Shown: in pieces, positions 53,954 to 62,588 of the stretch
Layout of the letters: each line of letters begins with the position of its first letter
Position numbering within the stretch: position 1 is the stretch's first letter
Assembly (NCBI GenBank): GCA_965279125.1
Contig: CBDIHL010000042.1
Location: 62,001-126,000, forward strand
Length of the DNA stretch: 64,000 nt
Reading direction: 5' to 3'
DNA from: Dinoroseobacter sp965279125
GTDB lineage: Bacteria; Pseudomonadota; Alphaproteobacteria; Rhodobacterales; Rhodobacteraceae
Program-made: the position numbers and the translations under genes
Notes under the pieces: generated by a model
What the model saw: the letters and a program-made list of their open reading frames with translations, nothing else
Told to the model about the DNA's origin: nothing
The model's database searches: none

Positions 53954-54865
53954 CTAGGTGTCTCCCAATACGATGCCCGGTGCGAGCTGGCCACTGGCCG
54001 CGAAGACCTGTGCGTCCTGCGCCGCCTTGCCCTCTATCTGGGCACGGGTGACCTCGATTGCACCCGCGCCGCACGCGATTGTCGTGCCATCGAGTACCGC
54101 GCCGGGTGCACCCTGCCCCTTAGCCAGGCGGCTGCCGAGCAACTTCAGGCGTTTGGCCCCCAGCATCGTCCAGGCCCCCGGAAACGGTGAAAGCCCTCGG
54201 ATCTGGCGATCAATCTGGACGGCATCGCCCGTCCAATCGATCCGCGCCTCGGCCTTGTCGATCTTGGCGGCATAGGTCACGCCGATCTCCGGCTGCACCT
54301 CAGGCGACAGCGCGTCGATCCGCGACAGAGCCTCGACAATCAACCGCGCCCCCATATCCGACAGCGCGTCGTGCAGGATCGCGGTCGTGTCCTCGGCCCC
54401 AATCCGTATCGCCTCGCGCAGCAGAACCGGCCCGGTATCAAGGCCCGCTTCCATCTGCATGATGCACACGCCCGTCTGCGAATCGCCAGCCATCACCGCA
54501 CGGTGGATCGGCGCCGCCCCGCGCCAACGCGGGAGGAGAGAGGCGTGAATGTTCAGACCCCCAAGCGACGGCGCGTCCAGCACGGCTTGCGGCAGGATCA
54601 AGCCATAGGCGACGACCACGGCGATATCCGCGTTGAGCGCGGCAAACTCGGCCTGGGCCTCTGCGCTTTTCAGGGATTTCGGGTGACGAACCGGCAAGCC
54701 CAGCGACTCTGCCCGCGCATGAACGGGTGAGGGGCGTTCTTTCTTGCCGCGCCCCGCTGGCCGGGGCGGTTGGGTATAGACGCACGCGATCTCATGGCCC
54801 GCCGCGACCAAGGCCTCAAGCGCTGTGACCGAAAAGTCCGGTGTGCCCATGAACACAACGCGCAT
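53954..54865 (-). CDS. fmt: Methionyl-tRNA formyltransferase
   Basis: Formylates the initiator Met-tRNA. It has 303 residues. MRVVFMGTPDFSVTALEALV, VYTQPPRPAGRGKKERPSPV and the catalytic block GGLNIHASLLPRWRGAAPIH are diagnostic, followed by the C-terminal OB domain. It forms a functional cluster with the two deformylase genes upstream. Confidence 0.98.
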   Translation of the reverse strand: MRVVFMGTPDFSVTALEALVAAGHEIACVYTQPPRPAGRGKKERPSPVHARAESLGLPVRHPKSLKSAEAQAEFAALNADIAVVVAYGLILPQAVLDAPSLGGLNIHASLLPRWRGAAPIHRAVMAGDSQTGVCIMQMEAGLDTGPVLLREAIRIGAEDTTAILHDALSDMGARLIVEALSRIDALSPEVQPEIGVTYAAKIDKAEARIDWTGDAVQIDRQIRGLSPFPGAWTMLGAKRLKLLGSRLAKGQGAPGAVLDGTTIACGAGAIEVTRAQIEGKAAQDAQVFAASGQLAPGIVLGDT

Positions 54866-54869
54866 CCGC

Positions 54870-55367
54870 CTAGGCCTTCGCTTTCAGGGACTTCTTCAAC
54901 AACATTTCGCGCTTCGTGCGGCTCAGGTTATCCACGTAGAGCTTGCCGTTCAGATGGTCGATCTGGTGCAACACGCTGACTGCCCAAAGGCCTTCAAACT
55001 TCTGGCGCACGCGGATCCCGACATGGTCGATAAAGCTGACATCGACCCAGGTTGGGCGTTCCACCTTCGCAGACACACCTTTCAAGCAAGGGCTACCTTC
55101 GGTGGTTTTCTGCATCTCGGCGCTGGCTTGCACGATCTCGGGGTCCGCCAAACGCACGACCTTACCGCGCTGTTCGGACACATCCACCACCGCGAGCCGC
55201 TGCATCACACCGATCTGCGGCGCGGCAAGACCCCAGCCGGGCATGGCCTCCATAGTGTCGATCATATCGGCCCAGATCGCGCGCACCTCGTCGGTGATCT
55301 TGCCGACCGGAGCGGCCACGCTCGCCAACCGCTTGTCAGGCCAGTGCAAGATCGGGCGCACGGTCAT
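54870..55367 (-). CDS. Peptide-deformylase-like protein with altered active site
   Basis: A 165-residue deformylase paralogue. Motif I is intact (GWGLAAPQIG). Motif II, canonical EGCLS, reads EGSPCLKG. Motif III, canonical HExDH, reads LHQIDHLNG, so the catalytic glutamate is replaced by glutamine. Metal ligands (Cys and two His) may remain. It lies between a canonical def and fmt, with no gap to def. It may be catalytically weak, regulatory or specialised. Confidence 0.9.
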   Translation of the reverse strand: MTVRPILHWPDKRLASVAAPVGKITDEVRAIWADMIDTMEAMPGWGLAAPQIGVMQRLAVVDVSEQRGKVVRLADPEIVQASAEMQKTTEGSPCLKGVSAKVERPTWVDVSFIDHVGIRVRQKFEGLWAVSVLHQIDHLNGKLYVDNLSRTKREMLLKKSLKAKA

Positions 55368-55895
55368 CTAGCCGTCCTCACGCGCACGCTCGCGCTTTAG
55401 CTTCACCATCTTGCGGGTGATCATCTGGCGCTTGAGCGGGCGCAAGTAGTCGATGAACAAAACCCCGTCGAGGTGGTCAATCTCGTGCTGCACGCAAGTC
55501 GCCCAAAGCCCGTCGAAGTCACGCTCATGCACCTCGCCATCAAGGCCCAGCCAGCTGACTTTGACCTCCCTTGGGCGCTCTACATCCGCGTACATTTCCG
55601 GCAGCGACAGGCAGCCTTCCTCATAAACGTTCCGCTCGTCCGATTCCAAGATCACCTTGGGGTTCACCATCACCACCGGTTCGGGCTTACCCTCGCCTTC
55701 CTTGATGCAGTCCATCACGATGACGCGTTGGCTTAGCCCGATCTGGGGCGCGGCAAGCCCAATGCCCGGCGCGGCATACATCGTGGCCAGCATGTCTTCG
55801 GCCAAGACCCGCATCTCGTCGGAAATATCGGGCACAGCCTCAGCCACCTTTTTCAGGCGCGGGTCGGGATGGATCAGGATCGGTCGCAATGTCAT
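55368..55895 (-). CDS. def: Peptide deformylase
   Basis: Removes the formyl group from nascent proteins. It has 175 residues with all three motifs intact: GIGLAAPQIG, YEEGCLSLPEM and CVQHEIDHLDG. It is directly followed by the degenerate paralogue and fmt. Confidence 0.98.
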   Translation of the reverse strand: MTLRPILIHPDPRLKKVAEAVPDISDEMRVLAEDMLATMYAAPGIGLAAPQIGLSQRVIVMDCIKEGEGKPEPVVMVNPKVILESDERNVYEEGCLSLPEMYADVERPREVKVSWLGLDGEVHERDFDGLWATCVQHEIDHLDGVLFIDYLRPLKRQMITRKMVKLKRERAREDG

Positions 55896-55992
55896 GGCGA
55901 GGGATTTAAGCGAGCCCGCCTATCGGTGCAACCGCCCTTGCACTCAGCGCCCCCGCGCGTAGCCTGCGTCCACCATCGAAACGAGGATCCCC

Positions 55993-57165
55993 ATGACTTT
56001 TGACGACATCATCGACCGCCGCGGCACCAATAGCTCCAAATGGGACGTGCTGCCGCGCATGTTTGATGTGCCGCTCGATGACGGGCTTGCCATGTGGACT
56101 GCGGATTCGGACTATAAGACAGCGCCTTGCGTGATTGAGGCCGTGCGCCGCGCCGCAGATCACGGGGTCTTTGGCTACTGGACCGACTACACCACCTATA
56201 ATGCTGCTATCTGCTGGTGGATGAAGACCCGCCACGGCTGGGAGATCGATGGCGATTGGATCATCACGGCACAAGGCCTCGGCAACGCGATTGGACTGTG
56301 CATCGACATATGGACCGATCCGGGCGATCACGCGCTGATCTTCTCGCCTGTCTACCACGAGTTTCGCCGGAAGCTGACCCGCGCAGGGCGCAACACCACC
56401 GAAAGCCCCTTGGTGCGGGACGGCGACACCTATGTGATTGACTTCGAGGATGCCGAGGCACGCCTGACCGGCAAGGAAAAGCTGCTGATCTGGTGCTCGC
56501 CCCAAAACCCCTCGGGCCGCGTCTGGACGGTGGACGAGCTGCGCCAAGTCGCCGCCTTCGCCGACAAGCACGACCTGATCCTCGTGGCCGACGAAGTGCA
56601 TCACGATCTGGTCTACGCGGGCAACACCTTCGTGCCGATGGATGTGGCAGCGCCCGAGTATCGCCACCGCACCGTGACGCTGACCGCCTCGTCCAAGACC
56701 TTCAACATCGCGGGCATGAAAACCGGAAACTTCATTATCCCAGACGAGACCTTGCGCGCCCAGGTCAATGGGCGGCTGACCGCGCTGAATTACGAGGCGA
56801 ACCGTTTGGGCTACGAGATGGTCACCGCCGCCTATTCGCCCGAGGGGGCCGAATGGGTGGACGCGCAAATGGCGCATCTGGACAGTAACCGCAAAACCTT
56901 CGATGCCGCGATCAACGCAATCCCCGGCGTGTCATCGATGCCCTTGCAATCCACTTATCTGGCTTGGGTCGACTTTTCGGGCACAGGGATGGAGTTCGAA
57001 GAAATCAGCCGCCGCATCCGCAAAGACGCCCGTATTGCGCCCAGTCCGGGGCCGGAATTCGGGGCCGGGGGCGAGTTCTCGATGCGGTTCAACCTCGCGA
57101 CCCAGGGCGCGCGCGTGCACGAGGCGGTTGCCCGGCTGCAAGAGGCGTTCAAAGATTTGCAGTAG
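55993..57165 (+). CDS. MalY/PatB-type PLP-dependent aminotransferase
   Basis: A fold-type I PLP enzyme of 390 residues. VFGYWTDYTTYNAAICWWM is the MalY-type N-terminal region, PQNPSGRVWT the substrate-binding loop, DEVHHDLVY the cofactor Asp, SSKTFNIAGMKTG the PLP lysine and RFNLATQG the carboxylate Arg. PatB/MalY enzymes are cystathionine beta-lyases; some act as aminotransferases. Confidence 0.92.
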   Translation: MTFDDIIDRRGTNSSKWDVLPRMFDVPLDDGLAMWTADSDYKTAPCVIEAVRRAADHGVFGYWTDYTTYNAAICWWMKTRHGWEIDGDWIITAQGLGNAIGLCIDIWTDPGDHALIFSPVYHEFRRKLTRAGRNTTESPLVRDGDTYVIDFEDAEARLTGKEKLLIWCSPQNPSGRVWTVDELRQVAAFADKHDLILVADEVHHDLVYAGNTFVPMDVAAPEYRHRTVTLTASSKTFNIAGMKTGNFIIPDETLRAQVNGRLTALNYEANRLGYEMVTAAYSPEGAEWVDAQMAHLDSNRKTFDAAINAIPGVSSMPLQSTYLAWVDFSGTGMEFEEISRRIRKDARIAPSPGPEFGAGGEFSMRFNLATQGARVHEAVARLQEAFKDLQ

Positions 57166-57177
57166 ATTGCAGCGAGT

Positions 57178-57534
57178 CTAAAGCGCCGGACGCCCGATCA
57201 GGGCAACCGGCGCATCCTCGGCCCGCTCATAATCCAGCGCCGCCTTTTCCGCCGTGGCGGTCATGCGTTTGAAGGCATAGACCATCTCGTCGCCCTCTTC
57301 ATGGCTCGCCAAGATCAGCGCCTGATAGAGGTGGCGGCCCCCATCGTAGATATCGACAAAACCTCGCAACGAGGGGGCATTGGCCATATCGACAACAAAC
57401 TCGGTATCGCCAAATCGCAGGATCGGAATTTGTTCGTCGCCTGCGAGAACCCTTAGGCGCGACGCTTTGCGCAACGCCTTTTTGCGGGCCAGTTCCAAGC
57501 CTTCACGAACCTCTTGCGGCAAAAACATCGACAT
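57178..57534 (-). CDS. Conserved small protein of unknown function
   Basis: A 118-residue soluble product that I cannot place in a family. A basic N-terminal helix (LELARKKALRKASRLRV) precedes a mixed alpha/beta part (IPILRFGDTEFVVDMANAPS, FVDIYDGGRHLYQALILASH). It is convergent with the MalY-like gene and divergent from the glutathionyl reductase gene. Confidence 0.75.
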   Translation of the reverse strand: MSMFLPQEVREGLELARKKALRKASRLRVLAGDEQIPILRFGDTEFVVDMANAPSLRGFVDIYDGGRHLYQALILASHEEGDEMVYAFKRMTATAEKAALDYERAEDAPVALIGRPAL

Positions 57535-57593
57535 CTGCAGTCCTCCCGAGACCGATTAAATCGAAACTGAGCGAATTAGCGGTAAGGTCAAGG

Positions 57594-57620
57594 AAAATGC
57601 ACTATTAATTTGAGCATTTT
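57594..57620. promoter_or_regulatory. AT-rich dyad in a divergent promoter region
   Basis: AAAATGC and GCATTTT flank 13 bases in the 194-bp gap between two divergent genes. It may be an operator shared by both. The gap contains no gene. Confidence 0.3.
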
Positions 57621-57728
57621 TCGGAAACTCACTGTGCACGGATCGATAAGACCCTGCGCGCAGAGGAGGGTTTCTTGCACAGACCCAGCCCCCATGTTGA
57701 GGCGAACATAGACTGAAGGAGAGTAAAT

Positions 57729-58718
57729 ATGGGCCAGTTGGTTCACGGCGAATGGCACGACGATTGGTATGATACGAAGGCATCTGGCGGCAAGTTCGTC
57801 CGCTCGACTGCCGGGTTTCGCAACTGGATTACCGCCGATGGCAGTGCTGGGCCGTCAGGGACCGGCGGCTTTCCCGCCGAGAGCGGTCGCTATCATCTCT
57901 ATGTCAGCCATGCCTGCCCATGGGCTCACCGCACGTTGATTTTCCGCGCCCTCAAAGGGTTGAGCAATCATATCACGATCTCCGTTGTGCATCCCGACAT
58001 GCTGGGTGGCGGTTGGAGTTTTGACAAGGATTGGGACGGAGCCACGGGCGACACGTTATATGGCCTGCCTTTCGCCCGCGACATCTATATCAAAGCGGAC
58101 CCCGAGGTGTCTGGCCGTGTCACAGTGCCGATCCTCTGGGACAAGCAACGCGAAACCATCGTCAGCAACGAATCCTCGGAAATCATCCGTATGTTCAATT
58201 CTGCCTTCAACGGGCTGACCGGGAACACCGATGACTATTACCCCGAAGAGATGCGCGCCGAGATCGACGCGGTGAACGAGCGGGTTTATCACGACATCAA
58301 TAACGGGGTCTACAAATCCGGCTTTGCCACAACCCAAGCTGCCTATGACGAAGCGGTTACAACGCTGTTCGACGCGCTCGATTGGGCTGAGGGGCGGCTG
58401 TCAACGCACCGCTATCTGGCCGGGGATCGCCTGACCGAGGCCGATTGGCGGCTGGTCACGACCCTGTTGCGGTTCGATCTGGTCTATCACCAGCATTTCA
58501 AATGTAACCGCAAACGGATTGTCGATTACCCGAACCTTTGGGCCTTTACGCGCGAGCTGTATCAGGTTCCGGGCGTGGCTGAGATCACCAATTTCGACCA
58601 TATCGTGCGGCACTACCACTGCAGCCACGAAAGCATTAACCCCCACCGGATCATCCCGATCAATCCCGTGCTCGATTTCAACGCTCCGCACGGACGGGAC
58701 ACGTTGAAGGCCGCCTAG
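57729..58718 (+). CDS. Glutathionyl-hydroquinone reductase (Xi-class GST)
   Basis: Reduces glutathionyl-(chloro)hydroquinones to free hydroquinones. It has 329 residues. The catalytic cysteine is Cys63 in SHACPWAHRTLIFRALKG. Further conserved parts are VPILWDKQRETIVSNESSEI, RYLAGDRLTEADWRL and HQHFKCNRKRI, then YHCSHESINPHRIIP. Family length is normal. A GGAG site precedes the ATG. Confidence 0.95.
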   Translation: MGQLVHGEWHDDWYDTKASGGKFVRSTAGFRNWITADGSAGPSGTGGFPAESGRYHLYVSHACPWAHRTLIFRALKGLSNHITISVVHPDMLGGGWSFDKDWDGATGDTLYGLPFARDIYIKADPEVSGRVTVPILWDKQRETIVSNESSEIIRMFNSAFNGLTGNTDDYYPEEMRAEIDAVNERVYHDINNGVYKSGFATTQAAYDEAVTTLFDALDWAEGRLSTHRYLAGDRLTEADWRLVTTLLRFDLVYHQHFKCNRKRIVDYPNLWAFTRELYQVPGVAEITNFDHIVRHYHCSHESINPHRIIPINPVLDFNAPHGRDTLKAA

Positions 58719-58721
58719 AGC

Positions 58722-59087
58722 TTAGGACGCTATTGTCGCGTAATGCTCGACCACCGCCGCGAGATCTTGCGGCGGTGTGTCCTCGGGCAGCATGACCGCA
58801 ACATTCGCACAGTGCTGAAAGATGGATCCGTCCGAAAAAAACGTCTTCGAGGTCACGAACACGACCTTCGCGTCCGGCCTGCGATAGGCCGCATAGTCGG
58901 CGATCGACAACGCAACACCTTGGTCGAGCGACAGGTTGATGACCAACACATCGACCTCTGCATGGTTCAACGCGCGCACGGCCCGCTCGGCGTCTTGTGC
59001 GATACAGACATTCGCACCGTTACGCTCTAGATGGCGTTGCCACATATCGGCAAGTCCGGCCTGTTTCTCTGCAATCAAAACGCGCAT
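58722..59087 (-). CDS. Degenerate response-regulator receiver protein
   Basis: A 121-residue stand-alone receiver fold from the ATG at 59087 (MRVLIAEKQAGLADMWQRHL). The acidic pair is replaced (AEKQ), the phosphoacceptor Asp position reads Asn in VDVLVINLSLDQG, and the conserved Lys before Pro is lost (VAVMLPEDTPP); Thr in VVFVTSKTF remains. It probably does not take phosphate and may act as a constitutive binding module. The family call is by fold pattern. Confidence 0.75.
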   Translation of the reverse strand: MRVLIAEKQAGLADMWQRHLERNGANVCIAQDAERAVRALNHAEVDVLVINLSLDQGVALSIADYAAYRRPDAKVVFVTSKTFFSDGSIFQHCANVAVMLPEDTPPQDLAAVVEHYATIAS

Positions 59088-59221
59088 CTTTACCAATACT
59101 TCCACTACATCTCACGCCACCCGACTCAGCTGTGACTGCCGACATAGCATAAGCCCGTTGCGACCCGCGCATTTTTCCGCTTTGAGGTTTGCAAAACCGC
59201 GAAAAGACGCCGGAGTTGAAG

Positions 59222-60187
59222 ATGACCGAGCCCACCCGGGATCACGGAGGCAACCTTGACGCCGCGCGCCGCAGATGGGGTGGCAAGCGCACCGATTGGG
59301 TCGATCTGTCGACCGGCATCAACCCGCACCCTTACCCGCTTGGTGCGTTGACTTCAGATGCGTGGACCGCTTTGCCGGATAAGGCGGCAGAAGATGCGTT
59401 GCTGGAGGCTGCCCGAGGGTTTTGGGCGGTGCCTAAGGGCCTTGATATAATTGCAGCGTCCGGTGCATCGGCGCTTATCGCGACCCTGCCGGGACTTGCG
59501 TCTGCGGGGTGTGTGGCGATCCCCGGACCGACCTATAACGAACATGCCGCTGCGTTTCGCGGACATGGCTGGGAGGTGTGTGAAGACGCGGCGGGGTCCA
59601 CGGCCCGCGTCATCGTTCACCCCAACAACCCCGATGGCGCGATCTTTGCGGGCGGGGACCTGAGCAACTTGGATCTGCTGGTGATCGACGAAAGCTTTGC
59701 GGATACGGATCCGAACCTGACAATGCGCGCACTGGCGCATCGACCTGGCGTTATCATCTTGAAAAGCTTCGGAAAATTCTGGGGGCTTGCCGGGTTACGC
59801 CTTGGCTTTGCTATCGGGCACCCAGACACCATCGCCAGGCTGCGCGACCGGGTCGGACCTTGGGCGGTCTCTGGCCCTGCGCTTGAAATTGGCACACGGG
59901 CGCTGCTGGATCACGGTTGGGCACAGCGCACACGCCTGCGCTTGCAGGCCGATGCAGTGCGGCTGGACGGTTTGGTCAAAGCTACGAAATCCATGCAGCT
60001 GGTTGGGGGCACACCGCTATTTCGACTCTATGCCACTGAAAATGCAATTAAAACCCAGGATGCGCTCGCAGAACATCACGTCTGGACTCGCGCCTTCCCC
60101 TACTCCGAAACCTGGCTTCGCTTGGGACTGCCCGGATCACCGGAGGCGTGGGCGCAGGTTGAAACTGCGCTGGAGCACCTGTCGTGA
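59222..60187 (+). CDS. cobC: Threonine-phosphate decarboxylase-like cobalamin enzyme
   Basis: A PLP enzyme of 321 residues that makes (R)-1-amino-2-propanol phosphate for the cobalamin nucleotide loop. The start is the ATG at 59222 (MTEPTRDHGGNLDAARRRWG). WVDLSTGINPHPYP, VHPNNPDGAIF and the PLP-lysine block KSFGKFWGLAGLRLGFAIG are typical. Its TGA overlaps the GTG start of cobD. I saw no cobalamin riboswitch upstream. Confidence 0.93.
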   Translation: MTEPTRDHGGNLDAARRRWGGKRTDWVDLSTGINPHPYPLGALTSDAWTALPDKAAEDALLEAARGFWAVPKGLDIIAASGASALIATLPGLASAGCVAIPGPTYNEHAAAFRGHGWEVCEDAAGSTARVIVHPNNPDGAIFAGGDLSNLDLLVIDESFADTDPNLTMRALAHRPGVIILKSFGKFWGLAGLRLGFAIGHPDTIARLRDRVGPWAVSGPALEIGTRALLDHGWAQRTRLRLQADAVRLDGLVKATKSMQLVGGTPLFRLYATENAIKTQDALAEHHVWTRAFPYSETWLRLGLPGSPEAWAQVETALEHLS

Positions 60188-61089
60188 CCATCCTCCTTGC
60201 GATGATCCTTGATGCGCTCTTTGGGGAGCCGCGCGTGGTCTGGGATCGCTGGCCGCATCCTGCTATCTTGATGGGACGGCTGATCCGGGCGATGGAAATC
60301 CGGCTCAACACCGGCGGCAAACGTCGCCTGAAGGGCGCATTTTCCCTTTCGTTAATTGGACTTGCGGCGTTTGCGATCTTCAGCCTGATCGCGGCACTTC
60401 CCGGTATTGGCCCACTGGCAGAGGTCCTGATCGGCGCGGTACTCTTGGCGCAGAAATCGCTGGTCGAGCATGTGCGCGCCGTCGCAAGCGCCTTGCGTTA
60501 TGGCATAAACGAAGGGCGTGGTGCGGTTGCGATGATCGTCGGTCGCGATACGCAAGATATGACCGAGAGTGACGTGGCGCGCGCCGCAATCGAGAGTGCT
60601 GCCGAGAATTTCTCGGACGGCTTGATCGCGCCGCTGTTTTGGTTCGCCGTTCTCGGACTACCCGGTCTTGTGGTCTATAAGCTGGTCAACACTGCCGATA
60701 GTATGATCGGTCACCGCACCCCGCGCTATGAGGCCTTCGGTTGGGCCACCGCGAGGGTCGATGATGTGCTGAACTTTGTGCCAGCGCGCCTGACGGCCCT
60801 GCTGATTGCGGCTGCCTGCGTCAGCAAGAACGCGCTGCGGGTCGCGGTGCGAGATGCGGGGATGCACCGCTCGCCCAATGCCGGATGGCCGGAGGGAGCT
60901 ATGGCGGGTGCGCTCGGGATCGCCTTGTCAGGTCCGCGCAGCTATCACGGCAATATGCAGCAATTACCTTGGGTTAACCCAGAAGGCGTACGTGATCTCG
61001 GTGCCCCTGACATCGACCGTGCCGTGGCAGTTCTATGGCGCAGTTGGGCGCTTGGTTTCATCGTGATTGCTGCGTTAACGATCCTCTAG
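60184..61089 (+). CDS. cobD: Adenosylcobinamide-phosphate synthase
   Basis: The membrane enzyme (CbiB/CobD) joining aminopropanol phosphate to adenosylcobyric acid. It has 301 residues with a GTG start overlapping the cobC stop (GTGA). ILDALFGEPRVVWDRWPHPA, GRDTQDMTESDVARAAIESA and AENFSDGLIAPLFW are diagnostic, then NTADSMIGHRTPRYEAFGWA. It uses the product of the preceding gene. Confidence 0.96.
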   Translation: MTILLAMILDALFGEPRVVWDRWPHPAILMGRLIRAMEIRLNTGGKRRLKGAFSLSLIGLAAFAIFSLIAALPGIGPLAEVLIGAVLLAQKSLVEHVRAVASALRYGINEGRGAVAMIVGRDTQDMTESDVARAAIESAAENFSDGLIAPLFWFAVLGLPGLVVYKLVNTADSMIGHRTPRYEAFGWATARVDDVLNFVPARLTALLIAAACVSKNALRVAVRDAGMHRSPNAGWPEGAMAGALGIALSGPRSYHGNMQQLPWVNPEGVRDLGAPDIDRAVAVLWRSWALGFIVIAALTIL

Positions 61090-61160
61090 ACGGTTGCGAG
61101 TTACGCCTGCGCTGTTAGGGTTTGCCAAAGCTGATGAACCACCGTGGAGTGACCTTAAAC

Positions 61161-62330
61161 ATGCGTATTCTTCCCCTCGCCCTCGCAGGCATTTTCGCCC
61201 TTGGCACCGCCGCTCATGCGCAATGCGGAGGAAATTTTAATGCTTTTGTTCAAGGCCTTAAGGTCGAAGCCGTTCAGAAAGGCCATGCGCAAAGCACAGT
61301 CGATGCATTCTTCCGGTCGGTCCGTCAGGACCAGCGCACCCTACGCGCGGATCGCGCGCAGGGTATCTTCAACATTGGGTTCACTGAGTTTTCTCGGCGC
61401 GTGATCAGCCAGAACCGCATCGATAACGGGCGACGCAATGCCCAGCGTTTCGACGCGATCTTCGACGAGATTGAACGGCGCTGGGGGCTTGACCGCGAGG
61501 TGATGCTGGCCTTCTGGGCGCTTGAGACGGATTTCGGCTCGTTTCAGGGCGATTACAACACCGTCAACAGCCTCGTGACGCTGTCGCATGACTGCCGCCG
61601 CCCTGAGTTGTTCCGCCCGCAAGTCTTTGCAGCGATTGAGCTTTTCGAAAATGGCGACCTTGATCCGACAACGACGACAGGCGCATGGGCGGGCGAGATT
61701 GGCATGTTCCAAATGCTGCCAGAAGACATCCTTACCAAGGGGATTGATGGCGATGGCGACGGGCATGTTTACCTGAAAACCAGCCAAGCAGACGCGCTAA
61801 TGTCGGGCGCGAATATGCTATCGAGTTTCGGCTGGAAGCCAAATGACCCATGGTTACAAGAGGTTAACGTTCCCTCGCAGATGGCATGGGAAGACGCGGG
61901 GCTGCACACCACGAAATCCGGCGCGGAATGGGCAAGATTGGGCGTCACCCCACGCTGGGGTGAGATCCGGGGGGATCTGCAGGCCTCGCTGATCTTGCCG
62001 AAGGGCCGCAACGGTCCAGCTTTCCTCGGCTACCCCAATTTTCAGGTATATTTCGAATGGAATCAAAGCTTTGTCTATGTGACCTCGGCGGCCTATTTCG
62101 CCACTCGGCTGGCTGGAGCGCCCGTTTTCAACCCCGGAAATCCAAGCCCTGTGCTGGGGGAAGGTGAGATGAAAGCGTTGCAAACAAAGCTGGCGGCGCG
62201 TGGGCATGACGTGGGCAATATCGACGGCATTTTGGGCGCTGGAACCCGAGGGGCTGTGCGGGCCGAACAGCTGCGTTTGGGGCTGCCTGCCGATGCCTGG
62301 CCCACCCGTGAATTGTTAAACAGTCTTTAA
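61161..62330 (+). CDS. MltB-type lytic murein transglycosylase
   Basis: Cleaves peptidoglycan with formation of anhydromuramic acid. It has 389 residues from the ATG at 61161, which gives a clean signal peptide (MRILPLALAGIFALGTAAHA). The catalytic Glu122 is in MLAFWALETDFGSFQGDYNT, with GEIGMFQMLPEDIL later. A C-terminal peptidoglycan-binding domain spans about residues 330-389 (LQTKLAARGHDVGNIDGILG). A longer start at 61122 or 61134 is possible. Confidence 0.93.
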   Translation: MRILPLALAGIFALGTAAHAQCGGNFNAFVQGLKVEAVQKGHAQSTVDAFFRSVRQDQRTLRADRAQGIFNIGFTEFSRRVISQNRIDNGRRNAQRFDAIFDEIERRWGLDREVMLAFWALETDFGSFQGDYNTVNSLVTLSHDCRRPELFRPQVFAAIELFENGDLDPTTTTGAWAGEIGMFQMLPEDILTKGIDGDGDGHVYLKTSQADALMSGANMLSSFGWKPNDPWLQEVNVPSQMAWEDAGLHTTKSGAEWARLGVTPRWGEIRGDLQASLILPKGRNGPAFLGYPNFQVYFEWNQSFVYVTSAAYFATRLAGAPVFNPGNPSPVLGEGEMKALQTKLAARGHDVGNIDGILGAGTRGAVRAEQLRLGLPADAWPTRELLNSL

Positions 62331-62331
62331 C
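62316..62331. promoter_or_regulatory. CtrA-box-like sequence
   Basis: TTAA-N7-TTAAC, the full consensus of the alphaproteobacterial cell-cycle regulator CtrA, at the end of the transglycosylase gene and 258 bp before the next one. A single match may be chance. Confidence 0.3.
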
Positions 62332-62345
62332 TGTTCGGCCCTGTG

Positions 62346-62425
62346 TTGAGAGTTTGTGAACCCAAACCGGGGTCATCTTGACCGTTTGTGAACCTTGCGA
62401 AGTCAATGTTGACAGAATGTGAACC
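62346..62425. repeat. Three spaced direct repeats
   Basis: Three 17-bp units of the form TTGAnnGnnTGTGAACC start at 62346, 62378 and 62409, a period of 32 and 31 bp (about three helical turns). They lie in the 258-bp gap before the alginate-lyase-like gene. This spacing suits a regulator binding one DNA face. The remainder of the gap shows nothing recognisable. Confidence 0.7.
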
Positions 62426-62588
62426 TGCGTTTCGATCTTCGATTTTTGCGGCTCAGGGCACGTAGGTCTCACGTAGGCACCTCTGTCAGGCTGAACGGAT
62501 ACCATCGGCTCCGGAGGCGAAAGCTTGACTCGGCGGCGGTGGGTTTCGCACACTTTGCCCATCCGTTCTCTGCCAAACGAGCCTGCGC

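Noticed and set aside
59088..59221. Cobalamin riboswitch upstream of cobC
   Set aside because: I looked for a B12-box-like sequence and its stems in the 134-bp gap and found none.
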